From Lucinisca nassula (taxonomy: Eukaryota; Mollusca; Bivalvia; Lucinida; Lucinidae), in the NCBI GenBank assembly GCA_963580285.1, contig OY757025.1, forward strand, positions 120,935,223 to 120,999,222: a stretch of 64,000 bases of DNA. The letters run 5' to 3'. Below, piece after piece: positions 11,010-21,604 of this stretch. Every line of letters starts with the position of its first letter. The stretch's first letter is position 1. Below the pieces are notes generated by a model. It ran no database searches. It was not told the DNA's origin and saw nothing but the letters and a program-made list of their open reading frames with translations. The translations under genes and the position numbers were made by a program.

Positions 11010-12488
11010 TCTCACCAGAGCTGAAGGCTCCGGGGGAGCTTTTAGTATAGGCAGTCAACCATCGCTGTCTACATCAACATTTGACATCTCCTCTGAAACT
11101 ACTTGCCAATTGAAACCAAATTACATATGGAGCCTCTATTGGAAAGGGGGATAAACAAAAGTTTTTTCATAAGGTCTGTGTCACATGATCAATTTTGGCC
11201 ACCATGCCCATATATGGTAAAAATCTTTTTTTTTCAGGATGGCCTTGAACTTGGTATGCAGTATTAGGGACTTTGGGCCTTACCAAATTTGTTCAAATAA
11301 TGACCTTTGGTTGACCTTGGCCTGTTTTACATCAAGGACTTTGACATTTGTTTGGAAAAAAAGGCAAAACAGTGGATTTCTGATTGCATGGTAGCCTGTG
11401 GCATCAGAATGACATTTTCAATCAGCAAAACAGAGGTTTATCAATTTCAATGGTCAAGGTCATTTACTGACCTTTGTCCTGAATGGCTCAATCTTAAACC
11501 GATTGGTTGATTGAGACCAAATTACACATGGAGCCTCTATAGGAAGGTGGAACAAAAGTTTGTTGGTAAGGGCTGGGTCACATGACCAATAAGGCCCCCA
11601 TGCCCATATATGGCATAAACCTTTAAGAATCTTCCCCTCAGATGACCTTGAAACTTGGTATGCAGCATCAGGAATTTGGCCCTACCAGGTTTATTCAAAC
11701 GATGACCTTTGCTTGACCTTGTCCTGTTTTACGTCAACATCAAATTGTGTCACTTAGATTCTATTGTAGCCTGTGGCATCAGCAATGATATTCACATTCA
11801 GCATAACAGGTTTATCAGTACCAAAGGTCAAGGTCATTTACTGACCTTTGTCCTGGATGGCTCAGAATCAGTATTTTTATTTTCATCTCCACTTAAACTG
11901 CTGGGTTGATTGAAACCAAATTATATGCGGAGCCTCTATGGGAAGGGGGAATAAAATTTTGTTCATAAGGGCTGGTTCACATGACCAATATGGCCACCAT
12001 GCCCATGTAAGGTAAAATCCTTTTAAAAATCTTCTTCTCAGGAACCATATGGCTGATGAGCTTGACACTTGGTATGTATGCATCAGGGACTACCACATTT
12101 GTTCAAATGGTGACCTTTGGTTGACCATGACATGTTTTACATCAAGGTCAAATTTGGTCACTTAGAGATTTGTATGGACAAAAGGATAAACAGTGGATTT
12201 TTCTGATTCTATTGTTGCCTGTGGCATCAGAATTGATATTTACAATCAGCTAAATGGAAGTGTATCAATTCAAAAGGTCAAGGTCATTTACTGACCTTGT
12301 CCTGGATGACTTGATTCAGTATTTTTATCTTCTTCTCCACTAAAACTGCTGTGCTAATTGAAACCGAATTACACAAAGAGCCCCTATAGGATTATACATG
12401 TAGTCACATGACGAAGATGGACGCCATGCCTGTATACGGTATAAACCACCTGACCTCTGGTTAGCGTAGTGGCTCATAGGCCTCTTGT
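11010..12488 (+). mobile_element. HINE, CTCACCAGAGC type
   Basis: Start TCTCACCAGAGCTGAAGG with CTCCGGGGGAGC. Internal ~300-bp units carry TCACATGACCAATAWGGCC and AAGGTCAAGGTCATTTACTG. The 3' end is GGCTCATAGGCCTCTTGTTT. Frames on either strand here come from the repeats. Confidence 0.72.
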
Positions 12489-12535
12489 TTGAAAACTAGT
12501 ATTGCCTGTGAAATTAAATGGTTTATACTATCAGC

Positions 12536-12735
12536 TTAACCCTTGTCCTGCTGAATATTTTAATCTGCCACACCCACTTCCGATTATCAACCAATCAGAT
12601 TACTTGATGCAAATTATTGCAACAAATTCACAATCTGAATGACAATGTAGATCCTGATCAGATAGAAGCAATCTGATCTGGATCTACATTGTTTGAAAGA
12701 TAAGGCATATCAGGGCTCAGCAGGACAAGGGTTAA
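12536..12735. mobile_element. MITE-A, TTAA target
   Basis: TTAACCCTTGTCCTGCTG to CAGCAGGACAAGGGTTAA, with the core GTAGATCCTGATCAGAT and its inverse. Ends CCCTT/AAGGG plus a TTAA TSD fit the piggyBac type. Sub-type with GGGCTCAGCAGG at the right end. Confidence 0.85.
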
Positions 12736-12833
12736 CAACTTAATACAGTTGCATGATTACCAGAGGCCAAGGGTACTCATTGACCTTGGCCCAGGGTCAC
12801 TCAGATATCAAAATATTTTTTTTTTTGTTGTTG

Positions 12834-13560
12834 CTTTAAGCATGGTGCAATATAGATGTTGAAATTTCTGCCCATTTGTTCTTCCATTTGTCCATTCATC
12901 TGTCCATCAAGCCGTCAACATTTGCGACCACCCTAGCGTTCACCCTAATGGTCAAATCCATTTCTCAAGAACTATGAGAGCATCATTAATGATATTTGAT
13001 ACAGACTTGTATCTATGGATAGCAACTTTAACACAAGCATCCATATTTGATTTTGACCTATATTTCATGGTTCACTGACTTCGGAAAACTATTTCAACCA
13101 CCCTATGTTCACCCCAATGTTCAAGTCTACTTCTCAACAACTTTATGATCTTCATTAATGATACTTGGCACAGACTTGCATTTAAGGATGGCAACTTCAA
13201 TAAAAGCATCCATATTTGACCTTGGCGTACATTTCATGGTTCTCTAACTTTGGAAACTATTGTAACCACCCTTGCGTTCATCCTATGTTCAAGTCCATTT
13301 CTCAAGAACTATAAGAGCGTCATTAATGATATTTCATACAGACTTGCATCTACGGATGCCAATTTTAATGAAAGCATTCATATTTGACCTTGACCTATAT
13401 TTCATGGTTCACTGACTTTGGAAATCTATGGCGACCACCCTACCCTACCGTTCACCCCAATGTTCAAGTCCTTTTCTCAAGAACTATATTAGACCTTCAT
13501 TAATGATACTTCGTACAGACTTGCATGTAGGGATGACAATGTGTAGCATAGTAAGAATTA
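12834..13560 (+). mobile_element. HINE with ~170-bp repeats, 3' end lost
   Basis: TTTAAGCATGGTGCAATATA starts it. Four ~170-bp repeats carry CTCAAGAACTATRAGAG and CATCCATATTTGACCTTG. Confidence 0.68.
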
Positions 13561-13580
13561 AGCAGAAGATTTACTACTGG

Positions 13581-13940
13581 CATCTGTAGCCTAGTGGGTA
13601 AGAGTGTTGACTTTAATCCTTCTCCTGCTCAGCCCGGATATGTCTGATCTTTCAAACAATGCAGATCCAGATCAGATGGCTTCTGAAGAAGCCATCTGAT
13701 CAGGATCTTCATTGTTTGCCATTCAGTTTATGAATTTGTTGCAATGATTTGCATCAAGTAATCTGATTGGGTGATAATCAGTTGTGGGTGTGGCATATAT
13801 AAATATTCAGCAGGTCAAGGGTTTATCACTGGGTTCGGGGTCCTATGTGATACACCAAGTTCTGCAACAGGAGGTGAGGTGGTTTTTCTCCAGGTACTCC
13901 GGTTTTCACCCACCTGATTAAACGGCTCAAATGTAACTGG
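13581..13940 (+). mobile_element. SINE-2 interrupted by MITE-A
   Basis: The head with CTGTAGCCTAGTGGGTAAGA is at 13581-13612 and the body with TCTGCAACAGGAGGTGAGG is at 13825-13940. The two parts are separated by a 212-bp MITE-A at 13613-13824. Removing the MITE restores a SINE-2-like order. Confidence 0.72.
13613..13824. mobile_element. MITE-A inside SINE-2
   Basis: TTAATCCTTCTCCTGCTCAG to TTCAGCAGGTCAAGGGTTTA. Core GAAGAAGCCATCTGATCAGG. The TSD has one change at the right. Confidence 0.8.
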
Positions 13941-13944
13941 AATG

Positions 13945-14299
13945 TTTTCATCTACTGTGGATGCCATTAATGTTTGGCATTAACTGAAGCAGAACAATCA
14001 ATGAATTAATTACCAATAATTTCCGAGAGATAAAGTACGCAGGTACAGATCATTGGGAAAGAAAAACAGAAGAATAATGGGTCTGGCCTTCACAGTGTCT
14101 GTAGTTTTGCCAGCGAGTTTAGATATATTCCTTACCTACATTGGAATTAATGCTTGACATATTAGCGAGGTTGTAAGAAAATCTTTTTTCGTCATTCGCG
14201 AACAACAAAGACGCAGATCGACCTGTGCGTATACATGCAGTCAAATCATCTTGGATACCGTAGTATAATAAAATTAATCTGTTTCTGCAGTAAAATTCC
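13945..14299. other. Low-repeat DNA, no gene seen
   Basis: No repeat family from this window matches. Small minus-strand frames (for example 14119-14316) have no supporting splice or start context. Confidence 0.5.
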
Positions 14300-14412
14300 T
14301 TTATTAATAAGACCACTTTTGGGTCTGTTCAAAAGTGGTCTTTAAGACCACTTTTGAACAGTCCCAAAGGTGGTCCTTAAGACCACGTTTGAACAGTCGG
14401 AAAGGAGGTCAC
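14300..14412. repeat. AAGACCACTTTTGAACAG short repeat cluster
   Basis: AAGACCACTTTTG and its inverse AAAAGTGGTCTT occur four times in 110 bp in direct and inverted order, enough to form a hairpin. No known element recognised. Confidence 0.6.
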
Positions 14413-14646
14413 TGATGTAGAAAATACACAGAATCTCCTTGATATGCTTACAAAAGCATAATTAGTCCAAATTTTAACTGATCTTAATAGCAGAAATTAA
14501 AAATGTGACTATGTAGCTGGGCTGGCTGGTTTGTGACTTGCCTGGTGATAAACTCTGAAGACCGGTTTTCTCGTGACAGTGATAGATGTTTTTTTCCTGA
14601 AGGATATAATATGGATGTAACGGGCAATAATGGGGAAAAAAGGGAA

Positions 14647-14955
14647 AGTTTGTTTGTTTGTTTGATTTGAGGTTTAAGGTCCCCATCAACACTGTAAAGG
14701 TCATTTTGGAGATGTTGCTTCCAAGTTTGTGGGACTTTTACCCAACATTGAGATGAAATGACATCTCAAGCCCTGTCGCCCAACGAAACCAATAGGGTTT
14801 ATTAGCATGGACGGTCCGCCTCGTACTGCGGTTCCTGGACAGGCTTAGATCCTCTAAGCGGTTTACCAGAACTAGTGTGTGGGCCGGATTCAGCTCTGCG
14901 TGGAAGCGTCATGCAGCCCATATATTTCTTCAAGCCCCTATGGGCAGGGGCCGAG
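14647..14955 (-). mobile_element. SINE-1, complete
   Basis: Tail TTTGTTTGTTTGATTTGAGG at left, head CCCCTATGGGCAGGGGCC at right. Very similar to the copies at 448 and 34385, suggesting these three are among the younger members. Confidence 0.85.
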
Positions 14956-15230
14956 GGAAAGTAAAAATTGGTATATAGAAAGGGATCGGAAATAGGGGTT
15001 AGGCAAAGAGGGATGTAAAAAGGGGTTTAGGGAAGGGGGGTGGGGGTGTAAAAAGGGGTAAGGATGCAAGGGAATGTAAAATGGTGTTAGGGGATTAGGG
15101 TATGTAAAAAGGGGAGGGGGAAGAGGGAATGTAAAAGGTAAAAGGGGGCAGGGAAAGAGGGAATGTAAAAGGGGGTAGGATAGAGAATGTAAAAAGGTTT
15201 TAGGGGAAGAGGGCCTCTATTAACATTGAT
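14956..15230 (+). repeat. Purine-rich minisatellite
   Basis: Irregular 35-42 bp units of the form GGGAATGTAAAAAGGGGTTAG. Strand asymmetry is almost complete (G and A on the plus strand). Confidence 0.75.
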
Positions 15231-15319
15231 GACAAAAATATTTTTAAAAGGAGTGAGTTGCCTCTCCTAACTGTGTATCCATTCGGAGAAATTGTTTCCT
15301 TTTGCAGAATACAGCTACG

Positions 15320-15570
15320 TATTATCACTTATCACTTAGCACTCAGGGTAAAAATTTTAGCAGACAACATTTTAAAATATTTCTCTTATTTTTCTGAGAA
15401 AACAGGTTTTGACAATGGAGACAATTTGCATCAAATGTCAAAACTTTTTTTCAGAAAAAACAAAAACAAAAAAAAAAACAGAAAAGCATCAATTTGTATG
15501 GAGTCTGCTGCTTTTAGCCTAGAGGGTTGGACTATCAAACAGCAGTTTCAAAGCATTTCGTTCTTTATTC
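15320..15570. repeat. AT-rich fold-back repeat, R type
   Basis: TTTTTCTGAGAAAACAGG and AAACTTTTTTTCAGAAAAA with AGCAGACAAC / GTCTGCTGC on the outside. A relative lies at 28187-28395. Confidence 0.5.
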
Positions 15571-15599
15571 TAACTTTTGAGAGAAAATAAGGCTAAGCA

Positions 15600-16006
15600 T
15601 TACATGTGATTGATTGATTGATTCATGTGAAATGACGGACATATTTTTCTTTGATAAAGATATGATTGTCATCTGCTTTACAATCTCTTGGTGCTACAGG
15701 CAAAGTATTGAAATGGATGTATATTGCTCTTAATGAATATATTTTTGGAATCACATCAAAAGCTGCACATTTATCAGGTAGTCGTAAGATCTTATTGAGT
15801 AGTAGTCTCAGACCTGTATAATATAGATCTCTGTTGAGAAAAAAATAGTAATTTCGTAATTGTCTTGTAACAAATAGGAGTTATTAAAGTGTTAATATAA
15901 AAACGTGAGTGTTAATGGAATAGGATGGAAGTGTTTTTTTCTATTTGTTCACATGTTTGCTGATGCCTTGAATTCGTATTTTTGGATTACTCAATAAGTG
16001 CTCAAA
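15600..16006 (+). other. Presumed 5' UTR, promoter or upstream intron of the host gene
   Basis: Mostly unique AT-rich sequence. It may contain the transcription start or an earlier acceptor (CAG sites exist), but I cannot place either. No strong TATA or initiator stands out. Confidence 0.35.
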
Positions 16007-16204
16007 ATGGATTTTCTGGGAAAAAATTTAAACAAGATGCGTCCAAGACGGCGCTCGGTTGGCACAATCATTCCACCAAATCTTCAGTCCATACCGGATG
16101 ATGATAAACCGGTGGAAAATTTCGAGAGTGCCGCCGAGAAGGAGAGAGTTGATTTGATGCGGAAGCAGAGTAAACGACGAGCATCATGTCCTGCTGGTCC
16201 AAAG
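16007..16204 (+). CDS. Host gene, start-codon exon (66 codons), function unknown
   Basis: Open frame from ATG at 16007 to AAG at 16204, followed at once by GTGAGA, a good metazoan splice donor (phase 0). The peptide is polar and highly charged. It opens MDFLGKN, has a basic stretch with RRRS near residues 14-17, a PP-N-L turn, an acidic DDD, and a basic KRRAS near residues 57-61 just before the donor. RRRS and KRRAS fit the consensus for basophilic kinases such as PKA, so a regulated cytosolic or nuclear protein is possible; this is inference. No signal peptide or membrane segment is visible. Codon use is balanced and the exon is not part of any repeat seen here, unlike almost every other open frame. 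The frame stays open a little past the donor, then reaches an A-rich stretch. The ATG could be internal if an earlier exon joins upstream. I do not recognise the family. Confidence 0.68.
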
Positions 16205-16292
16205 GTGAGATTCTTTGAGATCATGTTTTTATAAAAAAAAAAAGAAAAAAAAAAGCCTGTCTAACAAGTGTAGCTTTCACAAAAGCTTTTCA

Positions 16293-16437
16293 GTGTGCGT
16301 GTTTCTGTTTTACGTCCCATCAACAGCCAAGGTCGTCAGTTTTAAAACTCATCCAAAAGTCTGGATTAGCCATGGGAAGGAACCCACAACCCCTGGTTTG
16401 TGAGGCAAGTAGCATAACCGCTACACCCCAGGGACTT
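16293..16437 (-). mobile_element. SINE-3 copy, diverged
   Basis: Reverse complement of the SINE-3 body: tail GTTTTACGTCCCATCAACAG at the left and remnants of the tRNA-like head near 16400-16437. It lies in the intron just after the first host exon. Confidence 0.65.
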
Positions 16438-16559
16438 TTACTTGTCTCAGTGACTAGGCCAAATAAAAAAATATGTATGTTTATACAGTCATACTATAAA
16501 AATTTTAAAAATTCGGACATCTTAAGGACTTTCCATAGTTCTTCTAAATTTTAACAAAT

Positions 16560-16740
16560 TTGTTTCATGGTCAACCAAGGTCCAGCAAGGAGTCCTAAAA
16601 GTGTGGACAGAATGGCAAACAATGTAGACCCTGATCAGACGGCTCCTTAAGGAGCAGTCTGATCTGGGTCTGCACTGTTTGCTAAGGCCTGAATGTCCCA
16701 ATACTTAGGATCATTACAGTAAGGGTTCTTTGTCCGAAAA
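16560..16740. mobile_element. MITE-C in the host intron
   Basis: AATGTAGACCCTGATCAGAC, GCTCCTTAAGGAGC at the centre, then GTCTGATCTGGGTCTGCACT. Outer part AATACTTAGGATCATTACAG. Confidence 0.7.
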
Positions 16741-16789
16741 AGCTTGTTAAGGTAAGTAGGGATTTTTTTTTGTGAATGTGAAGGACGTA

Positions 16790-16950
16790 TAGGTCTTTGC
16801 AAATGGCATAGATCCAGATCAGAGGGACAGGATTTACACTGTTAGTCATGCAGTTTGTAAATTGAGGGTATAAATTGTGTTAAGTATTTTTATTGGTTAA
16901 TAGTCATAAAGGGGTGTGGCTAAATTAATTTATTCAGCAGAATATCAGGT
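16790..16950. mobile_element. MITE-A, old fragment in the host intron
   Basis: TAGATCCAGATCAGAGGGAC, then AAAGGGGTGTGGCTAAATTA and TTCAGCAGAATATCAGG. Confidence 0.5.
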
Positions 16951-16964
16951 AACAAATAAATCAG

Positions 16965-17100
16965 ACCCAGATCAGCTGCGCCTTTTGGACTTCTTGCTGG
17001 AGCATGAAACAAATTTGTTAAAATTTAATGATAATGACAGCAAGTCCTCAAGATGTCCAAGTTTTTTAGGATTTTTATGGTACCTCAAGATTACAGGACG
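16965..17100. mobile_element. MITE-C, right part
   Basis: GACCCAGATCAGCTGCGCC and GAAACAAATTTGTTAAAATT to TTTTTATGGTACCTCAAG match the distal half of the copy at 17690. Confidence 0.5.
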
Positions 17101-17129
17101 AAAATAATGCTTAAAACCCTTCACCCACA

Positions 17130-17275
17130 AAAAAAAAAGTTCTGCTGGAGCTTTTCTAACGAGTTCCCACAATCAATGTTTTTGAGCAGAAATATGAGAA
17201 ATAATGTATACTCCTGTATAAACACCAGTTTCAACATATAAAAGAGGGATTTCAGGGGGTCAGAATTATATGGGT
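17130..17275. mobile_element. MITE-M, one half
   Basis: TTCTAACGAGTTCCCACAAT, then AATGTATACTCCTGTATAAA to GGGTATGTTTTCATGAT. Confidence 0.6.
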
Positions 17276-17302
17276 ATGTTTTCATGATATTTATGAACTT
17301 AT

Positions 17303-17390
17303 GATCTTCCCCACCCCTCAACACCAACACATACTCTACACCCCCTCCACCCCACCTCACCCCCACCCCTCCTCCCCCCACATCTAGAAC
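17303..17390 (+). repeat. C-rich low-complexity tract
   Basis: CCCCACCCCTCAACACC-like text for nearly 90 bp. The minus-strand glycine/valine-rich frame over it is an artefact. Confidence 0.7.
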
Positions 17391-17689
17391 CAAAAGGTGT
17401 TTGAGCCTACAGTGCATTTAAATTGAATTATTGAATTATGTGTTCCATTATTTGAGGTAATTACCAAAGCCAAATGTTTTGATGGGTTGCTGTCAGGGCC
17501 ATACAAAACTGTTACAGTGTCAGACAAACGTGTTTTAATAATTCATACGCATTTTCATTAAACTAATGATAGCTTGCACATCTCAGAGTGTTGCAGTCAA
17601 TCTAAATGATACAAATAATCTAAAAATTGTGACAAAAGTTGCACAGGTGGCGACAGTTCAAACCCCACGATAATATAGGAGCATATGCT

Positions 17690-17945
17690 TTTTGTAGGCA
17701 GCAAATTGAGTCCATTGGTACCGGTAATAATCTTAAATATTGGGACAGACAGTTCTAAACAAACAGTGCAGACCAAGATCAGACTGCTCCTGAAGGAGCA
17801 GTCTGATCAGGGTCTACACTGTTTGCCATTACATCTCCACTTTTTGGACTTTTCCTGGATCGGGAAACAAATTTGTTAAAATTGTTGGAGATTCACAGAA
17901 AGTCCTCAAGGTATCCCAATATCTAGCATTTTTACGGTAATTCAA
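17690..17945. mobile_element. MITE-C in the host intron
   Basis: GCAGACCAAGATCAGACTGC, CTCCTGAAGGAG, then GTCTGATCAGGGTCTACACT. Flank AACAAATTTGTTAAAATTG is shared with 16970-17100. Confidence 0.7.
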
Positions 17946-18140
17946 GTATATGAAATGAATACCCTTATAAAAACTCTTTATACAGAGCATTTGAAAGAAA
18001 TGTGGGGTTTTCAGGGAGTATACATTATTTTCTTAATTTTATTTGAAAACATAGATTGTGGGTGCTCCTAAAATTGCCTCATTTTGAGGCAGTTCTAAGG
18101 AGCACCCACAATCTATGTTTGATATTGAAGTAACATTAAT
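17945..18140. mobile_element. MITE-M, partial
   Basis: CATAGATTGTGGGTGCTCCT and AGGAGCACCCACAATCTATG form the central palindrome around TTGCCTCATTTTGAGGCAG. Confidence 0.68.
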
Positions 18141-18204
18141 ACTATATTTACCCTAAATGTGTTCGTAAACTCCTTACCTTTCTCCAGTTTACTACCCTAT
18201 GTTA

Positions 18205-18335
18205 AGCCTAGGACTAGCAGGAATCGAGTTGCAAACTGTTGACCCCGATGAGATGCCACATTCTGTAGCATCTCATCAGGGTCTACATTGTTTGCTCAAG
18301 CCCTGTCTGTCTGAATACATAGTATTATGGTAAAT
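18205..18335. mobile_element. MITE-C-like core
   Basis: GACCCCGATGAGATGCCACA and TAGCATCTCATCAGGGTCTA form the hairpin, with short flanks. Confidence 0.55.
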
Positions 18336-18424
18336 ATGGTAAACGAAAAATATCATAAAAATGCTAGTTCCACAAATACAGTATGAAAGACACTATGTAG
18401 CAAAAAGATTAGTTGTCACAAGGG

Positions 18425-19010
18425 AAGCCTGCTTTAAGCATGGCGCGATATATAGGAGTCGAAATCTCTCTCCTTTTTTCCATTCATCTGTACGTTTGTA
18501 TGCGACCACCCTAACGTTCACTCTAATGGTTAGGTCCATTTCTCAAGAACTTAAACAGCCCCCGCCCATTGGGGCTTGAAGAAATAGATTGGGCTGCATG
18601 ATGCTTCCACGCAGAGCTTAAACTGACAACACATGAGAACTGGTAAAACACTTGGAGGTTCTAAGCCTACCCAGGAAATGTGGTGCGAGTCGGACCGTCC
18701 ATTGGTTTCATTAGGTGGCAGGGCTTGAGGTGTCATTTCATCTCAATGTTGGGTAAAAGTCCCACAAAATTTGAAGCAACGTCTCCAAAATGACTTATAC
18801 AGTGTCGACGGGGACGTAAAACCTCAAATCAAACAAACAAATCATGTCATTTTCTGGATAACTATAAGACATTCATTGATGATACTTGGGTACAAAGTTG
18901 CATCTAGGAATGACAAGTTTTATGCACGTATTTGACCTTGTCCTATATTTCAGGGTTCAGTGACTTTGCATCCCCACAGGCATGACGCTGCCTGTGGCAG
19001 AATTTGTCAC
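18425..19010 (+). mobile_element. HINE interrupted by SINE-1
   Basis: CTTTAAGCATGGCGCGATAT at left. At right, CCACAGGCATGACGCTGCCT is the 3' hairpin region. SINE-1 at 18555-18842 lies in the single internal repeat. Confidence 0.62.
18555..18842 (+). mobile_element. SINE-1 inside a HINE
   Basis: From AGCCCCCGCCCATTGGGGC to CAAATCAAACAAACAAAT. HINE sequence ending TTTCTCAAGAACT at left resumes at right after a TTTTCTGGATAACT-like repeat, a diverged TSD. Confidence 0.78.
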
Positions 19011-19351
19011 AAATATTTGCAAGGATTTTTAATCAAAACCCATTTGGATAGAACAGTCAATGATTGCTTCCTTAATCTTTTTGGTCAGTGTAGTTTTTCA
19101 TTGGTTGTGGGGTGCGCAAAGCTGCAAAAGCTGGTTTGTAACTTTTTTTTTTGATGATTCTTGGCACTTTCTATCAAGATACTTCTTACTTGCTTTGTAT
19201 GGAATCCTCAAATAAGTTCAGAATACTTACAAATGCCTATGAAGTTATGATGCCCAAGAATGCACTAGGAATTTCTTCCAATTTACATGTACAGTGGGTT
19301 TTATTAGAAATGGAGCTGTTAACATGGTGGACAATGCATAGTTCCATTAAA

Positions 19352-19432
19352 TCCCCCCACCACCACTACCACCACCATCCCACCCATACCCACACCCACA
19401 CCCTCACCTCACCCTAACACCCCCACCCAAAA
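19352..19432 (+). repeat. CCACC/CACACC low-complexity tract
   Basis: CCCCCCACCACCACTACC followed by CCCACACCCACACC. The histidine/threonine-rich frame across it is not a gene. Confidence 0.75.
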
Positions 19433-19446
19433 CACGTAGTAGAAGC

Positions 19447-19735
19447 CATTATGATAACACACCCATTTGACATAGTGCATTCTTTCATATCTCAAAAATT
19501 GTTATTTTTCTGATGAAAAATTGTGATATTTTTCTTATTGATGCTCCAAACATAGGTTGTGGGTGCTTGTTAGAACTGCCTCAAAGAGGCAGTTCTAACA
19601 AGTAGCCACAACCTCTGTCTTTGAACAGAAATTAGAAAAATAATATAAAGCCTGTAAACTCTAGTTTTCTCTAAATAAAGCGCAGTTTTTGAGGGGTGTG
19701 CATTACATAGACTTGTTGACATGATGGCACAACTG
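19447..19735. mobile_element. MITE-M, GATAACACACCC subtype, nearly complete
   Basis: GATAACACACCCATTTGACA at left, centre AGAACTGCCTCAAAGAGGCA, right end GCATTACATAGACTTGTT. Confidence 0.7.
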
Positions 19736-19904
19736 ACCAGTCTAACTGGTCGGGTGGTTATGTTGCTTACTTTGTAACCCAAGGGTCATGGGTTCAGGGA
19801 CAGGACAGGTTCAGGGACAGTCAGGTCGGGGCACTTGCCTAGATACAGTGCTTTGTAGCTGTCTGATCCAGGTCTGCACCATTTGGCAGTTAATCCAAAA
19901 AGCC

Positions 19905-20126
19905 CTTATCTTGCTGAATATTCAGTTCAGCCATGCCCATTTCTGCCTTTTAACCAATCAGATTGCTTCATGTAATTTATTCTTACAAATTCATAAACTT
20001 CATGCCAAACAGTGTAGATCCTGATCAGATGGCTTCTATCAGATGGCTTCTGAAGAAGCCATCTGATCAGGATCTACACTGTTTCCAAAGATAGGGGTTG
20101 TGTGAACAGCATGATAAGAGTTAGAA
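19905..20126. mobile_element. MITE-A, ends decayed
   Basis: CCCTTATCTTGCTGAATA at left, GAACAGCATGATAAGAGTTA at right. The core has a 16-bp partial repeat (ATCAGATGGCTTCT twice). Confidence 0.72.
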
Positions 20127-20460
20127 TTGTGCTTGATTTCTTTGCCAGTAAACAAAATGTATTTAGAACAAATTGTATACAGCTCAGCATATTGCCAAGC
20201 CAAATAACACTGAATTTTATGTTGTATTCTTAAACATCCATCCTCTTTTGTCGAGGTTAACAATAAACCTCCCTTAACCGAGCTTTAAGTTCAGAAATCA
20301 ATTATTTATTCCAAATAAATAGGTATAACAATGGATTAAAATGAATAATTAATCCACAGAGCCCATGTTTAGCTATAAAGTTAGTGATACTAAATTCGGT
20401 GTACCAAAATAACTCAAATATTGTGACACGCTAGTATCGTATTTGAATAATCCTAGATTC

Positions 20461-20585
20461 AACCCTTATCCTGCTGAATAAATTAAGCCACACCCATTAT
20501 CAAAAAAATCAAAAATTCTTAATACAGTGTATTCATTCAATTCACAAACTGCAAGACAAACAGTGTAGATCCTGATCAGATGGCA
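20461..20585. mobile_element. MITE-A, left half only
   Basis: AACCCTTATCCTGCTGAATA to GATCCTGATCAGATGGC, stopping at the centre of the core hairpin. Confidence 0.68.
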
Positions 20586-20619
20586 GACAACATTTTCAGA
20601 TGTAGTTTTTCTCAGCATC

Positions 20620-21343
20620 TTAACCCTTATCTTGCTGTTCACGACAACCCCTATCTTTGCAAACAGTGTAGATCCAGATCAGATGGCTTCTGAAGAAGCC
20701 TTATCCTGCTGTTCACGACATCCCCTATCTTTGCAAACAGTGCAGATCCAGATCAGATGGCTTCTGAAGAAGCCTTATCCTGCTGTTCACGACATCCCCT
20801 ATCTTTGCAAACAGTGTAGATCCAGATAAGATGGCTTCTGAAGGAGCCTTATCCTGCTGTTCACGACATCCCCTATCTTTGCAAACAGTGTAGATCCAGA
20901 TCAGATGGCTTCTGAAGAAGCCTTATCCTGCTGTTCACAACATCCCCTATCTTTGCAAACAGTGTAGATCCAGATCAGATGGCTTCTGGAGAAGCCTTAT
21001 CTTGCTGTTCACGTTAACCCCTACCTTTGCAAACAGTGTAGATTCAGATCATATGGCTTCTGAAGAAGCCTTATCTTGCTGTTCACGACAACCCCTATCT
21101 TTGCAAACAGTGTAGATCCAGATCAGATGGCTTCTGAAGAACCCTTATCTTGCTGTTCAAGACAACCCCTATCTTTGCAAACAGTGTAGATCCAGATCAG
21201 ATGGCTTCTGAAGAAACCATCTGATCAGGATCTACACTGCTTGCCATTCAGTTTCTGACTTTGAAAGAGAACATTGCAATCTGATAGGCTGATAGTCAGA
21301 AATGGGTGTGGCTAATTTAAGTATTCAGCAGGATAAGGGTTAA
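20620..21343. mobile_element. MITE-A with left arm amplified to eight 74-bp copies
   Basis: TTAA at 20620-20623 and 21340-21343. The unit TTATCCTGCTGTTCACGACA... starts at 20627, 20701, 20775, 20849, 20923, 20997, 21071 and 21145, exactly 74 bp apart, followed by a single right arm. The plus-strand frame at 20632-20829 is only repeat. Confidence 0.88.
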
Positions 21344-21369
21344 GGTACTAGACTATAAGTACCAGAAAG

Positions 21370-21604
21370 GGTTCAGTTTGTTTGAATTGAGGTTTTATGT
21401 CCCCATCAACAATATTTAGGTTATTTTGGAGACATTGCTTCCAATTTTGTTGGACTTTTACCCGACATTGAGATGAAATGACATTTCAAGCCCTGCCGCC
21501 GAAACCACCAAAAGGGTTTAAAATTATGTAGGGATGGTCTGACTGGCACCACTTTTCCTGGGCAGACTTAGACCCTCTAGTTGCGGTTTACTGGAACTCA
21601 TTAT
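21370..21604 (-). mobile_element. SINE-1, head truncated
   Basis: TGAATTGAGGTTTTATGTCC through GCGGTTTACTGGAACT, then joins the TATACCCCC start of a HINE at 21602. Confidence 0.72.

Noticed and set aside
20620..21230. CRISPR-like array (regular 74-bp repeats)
   Set aside because: No unique spacers; the whole unit is repeated and derives from a MITE arm.
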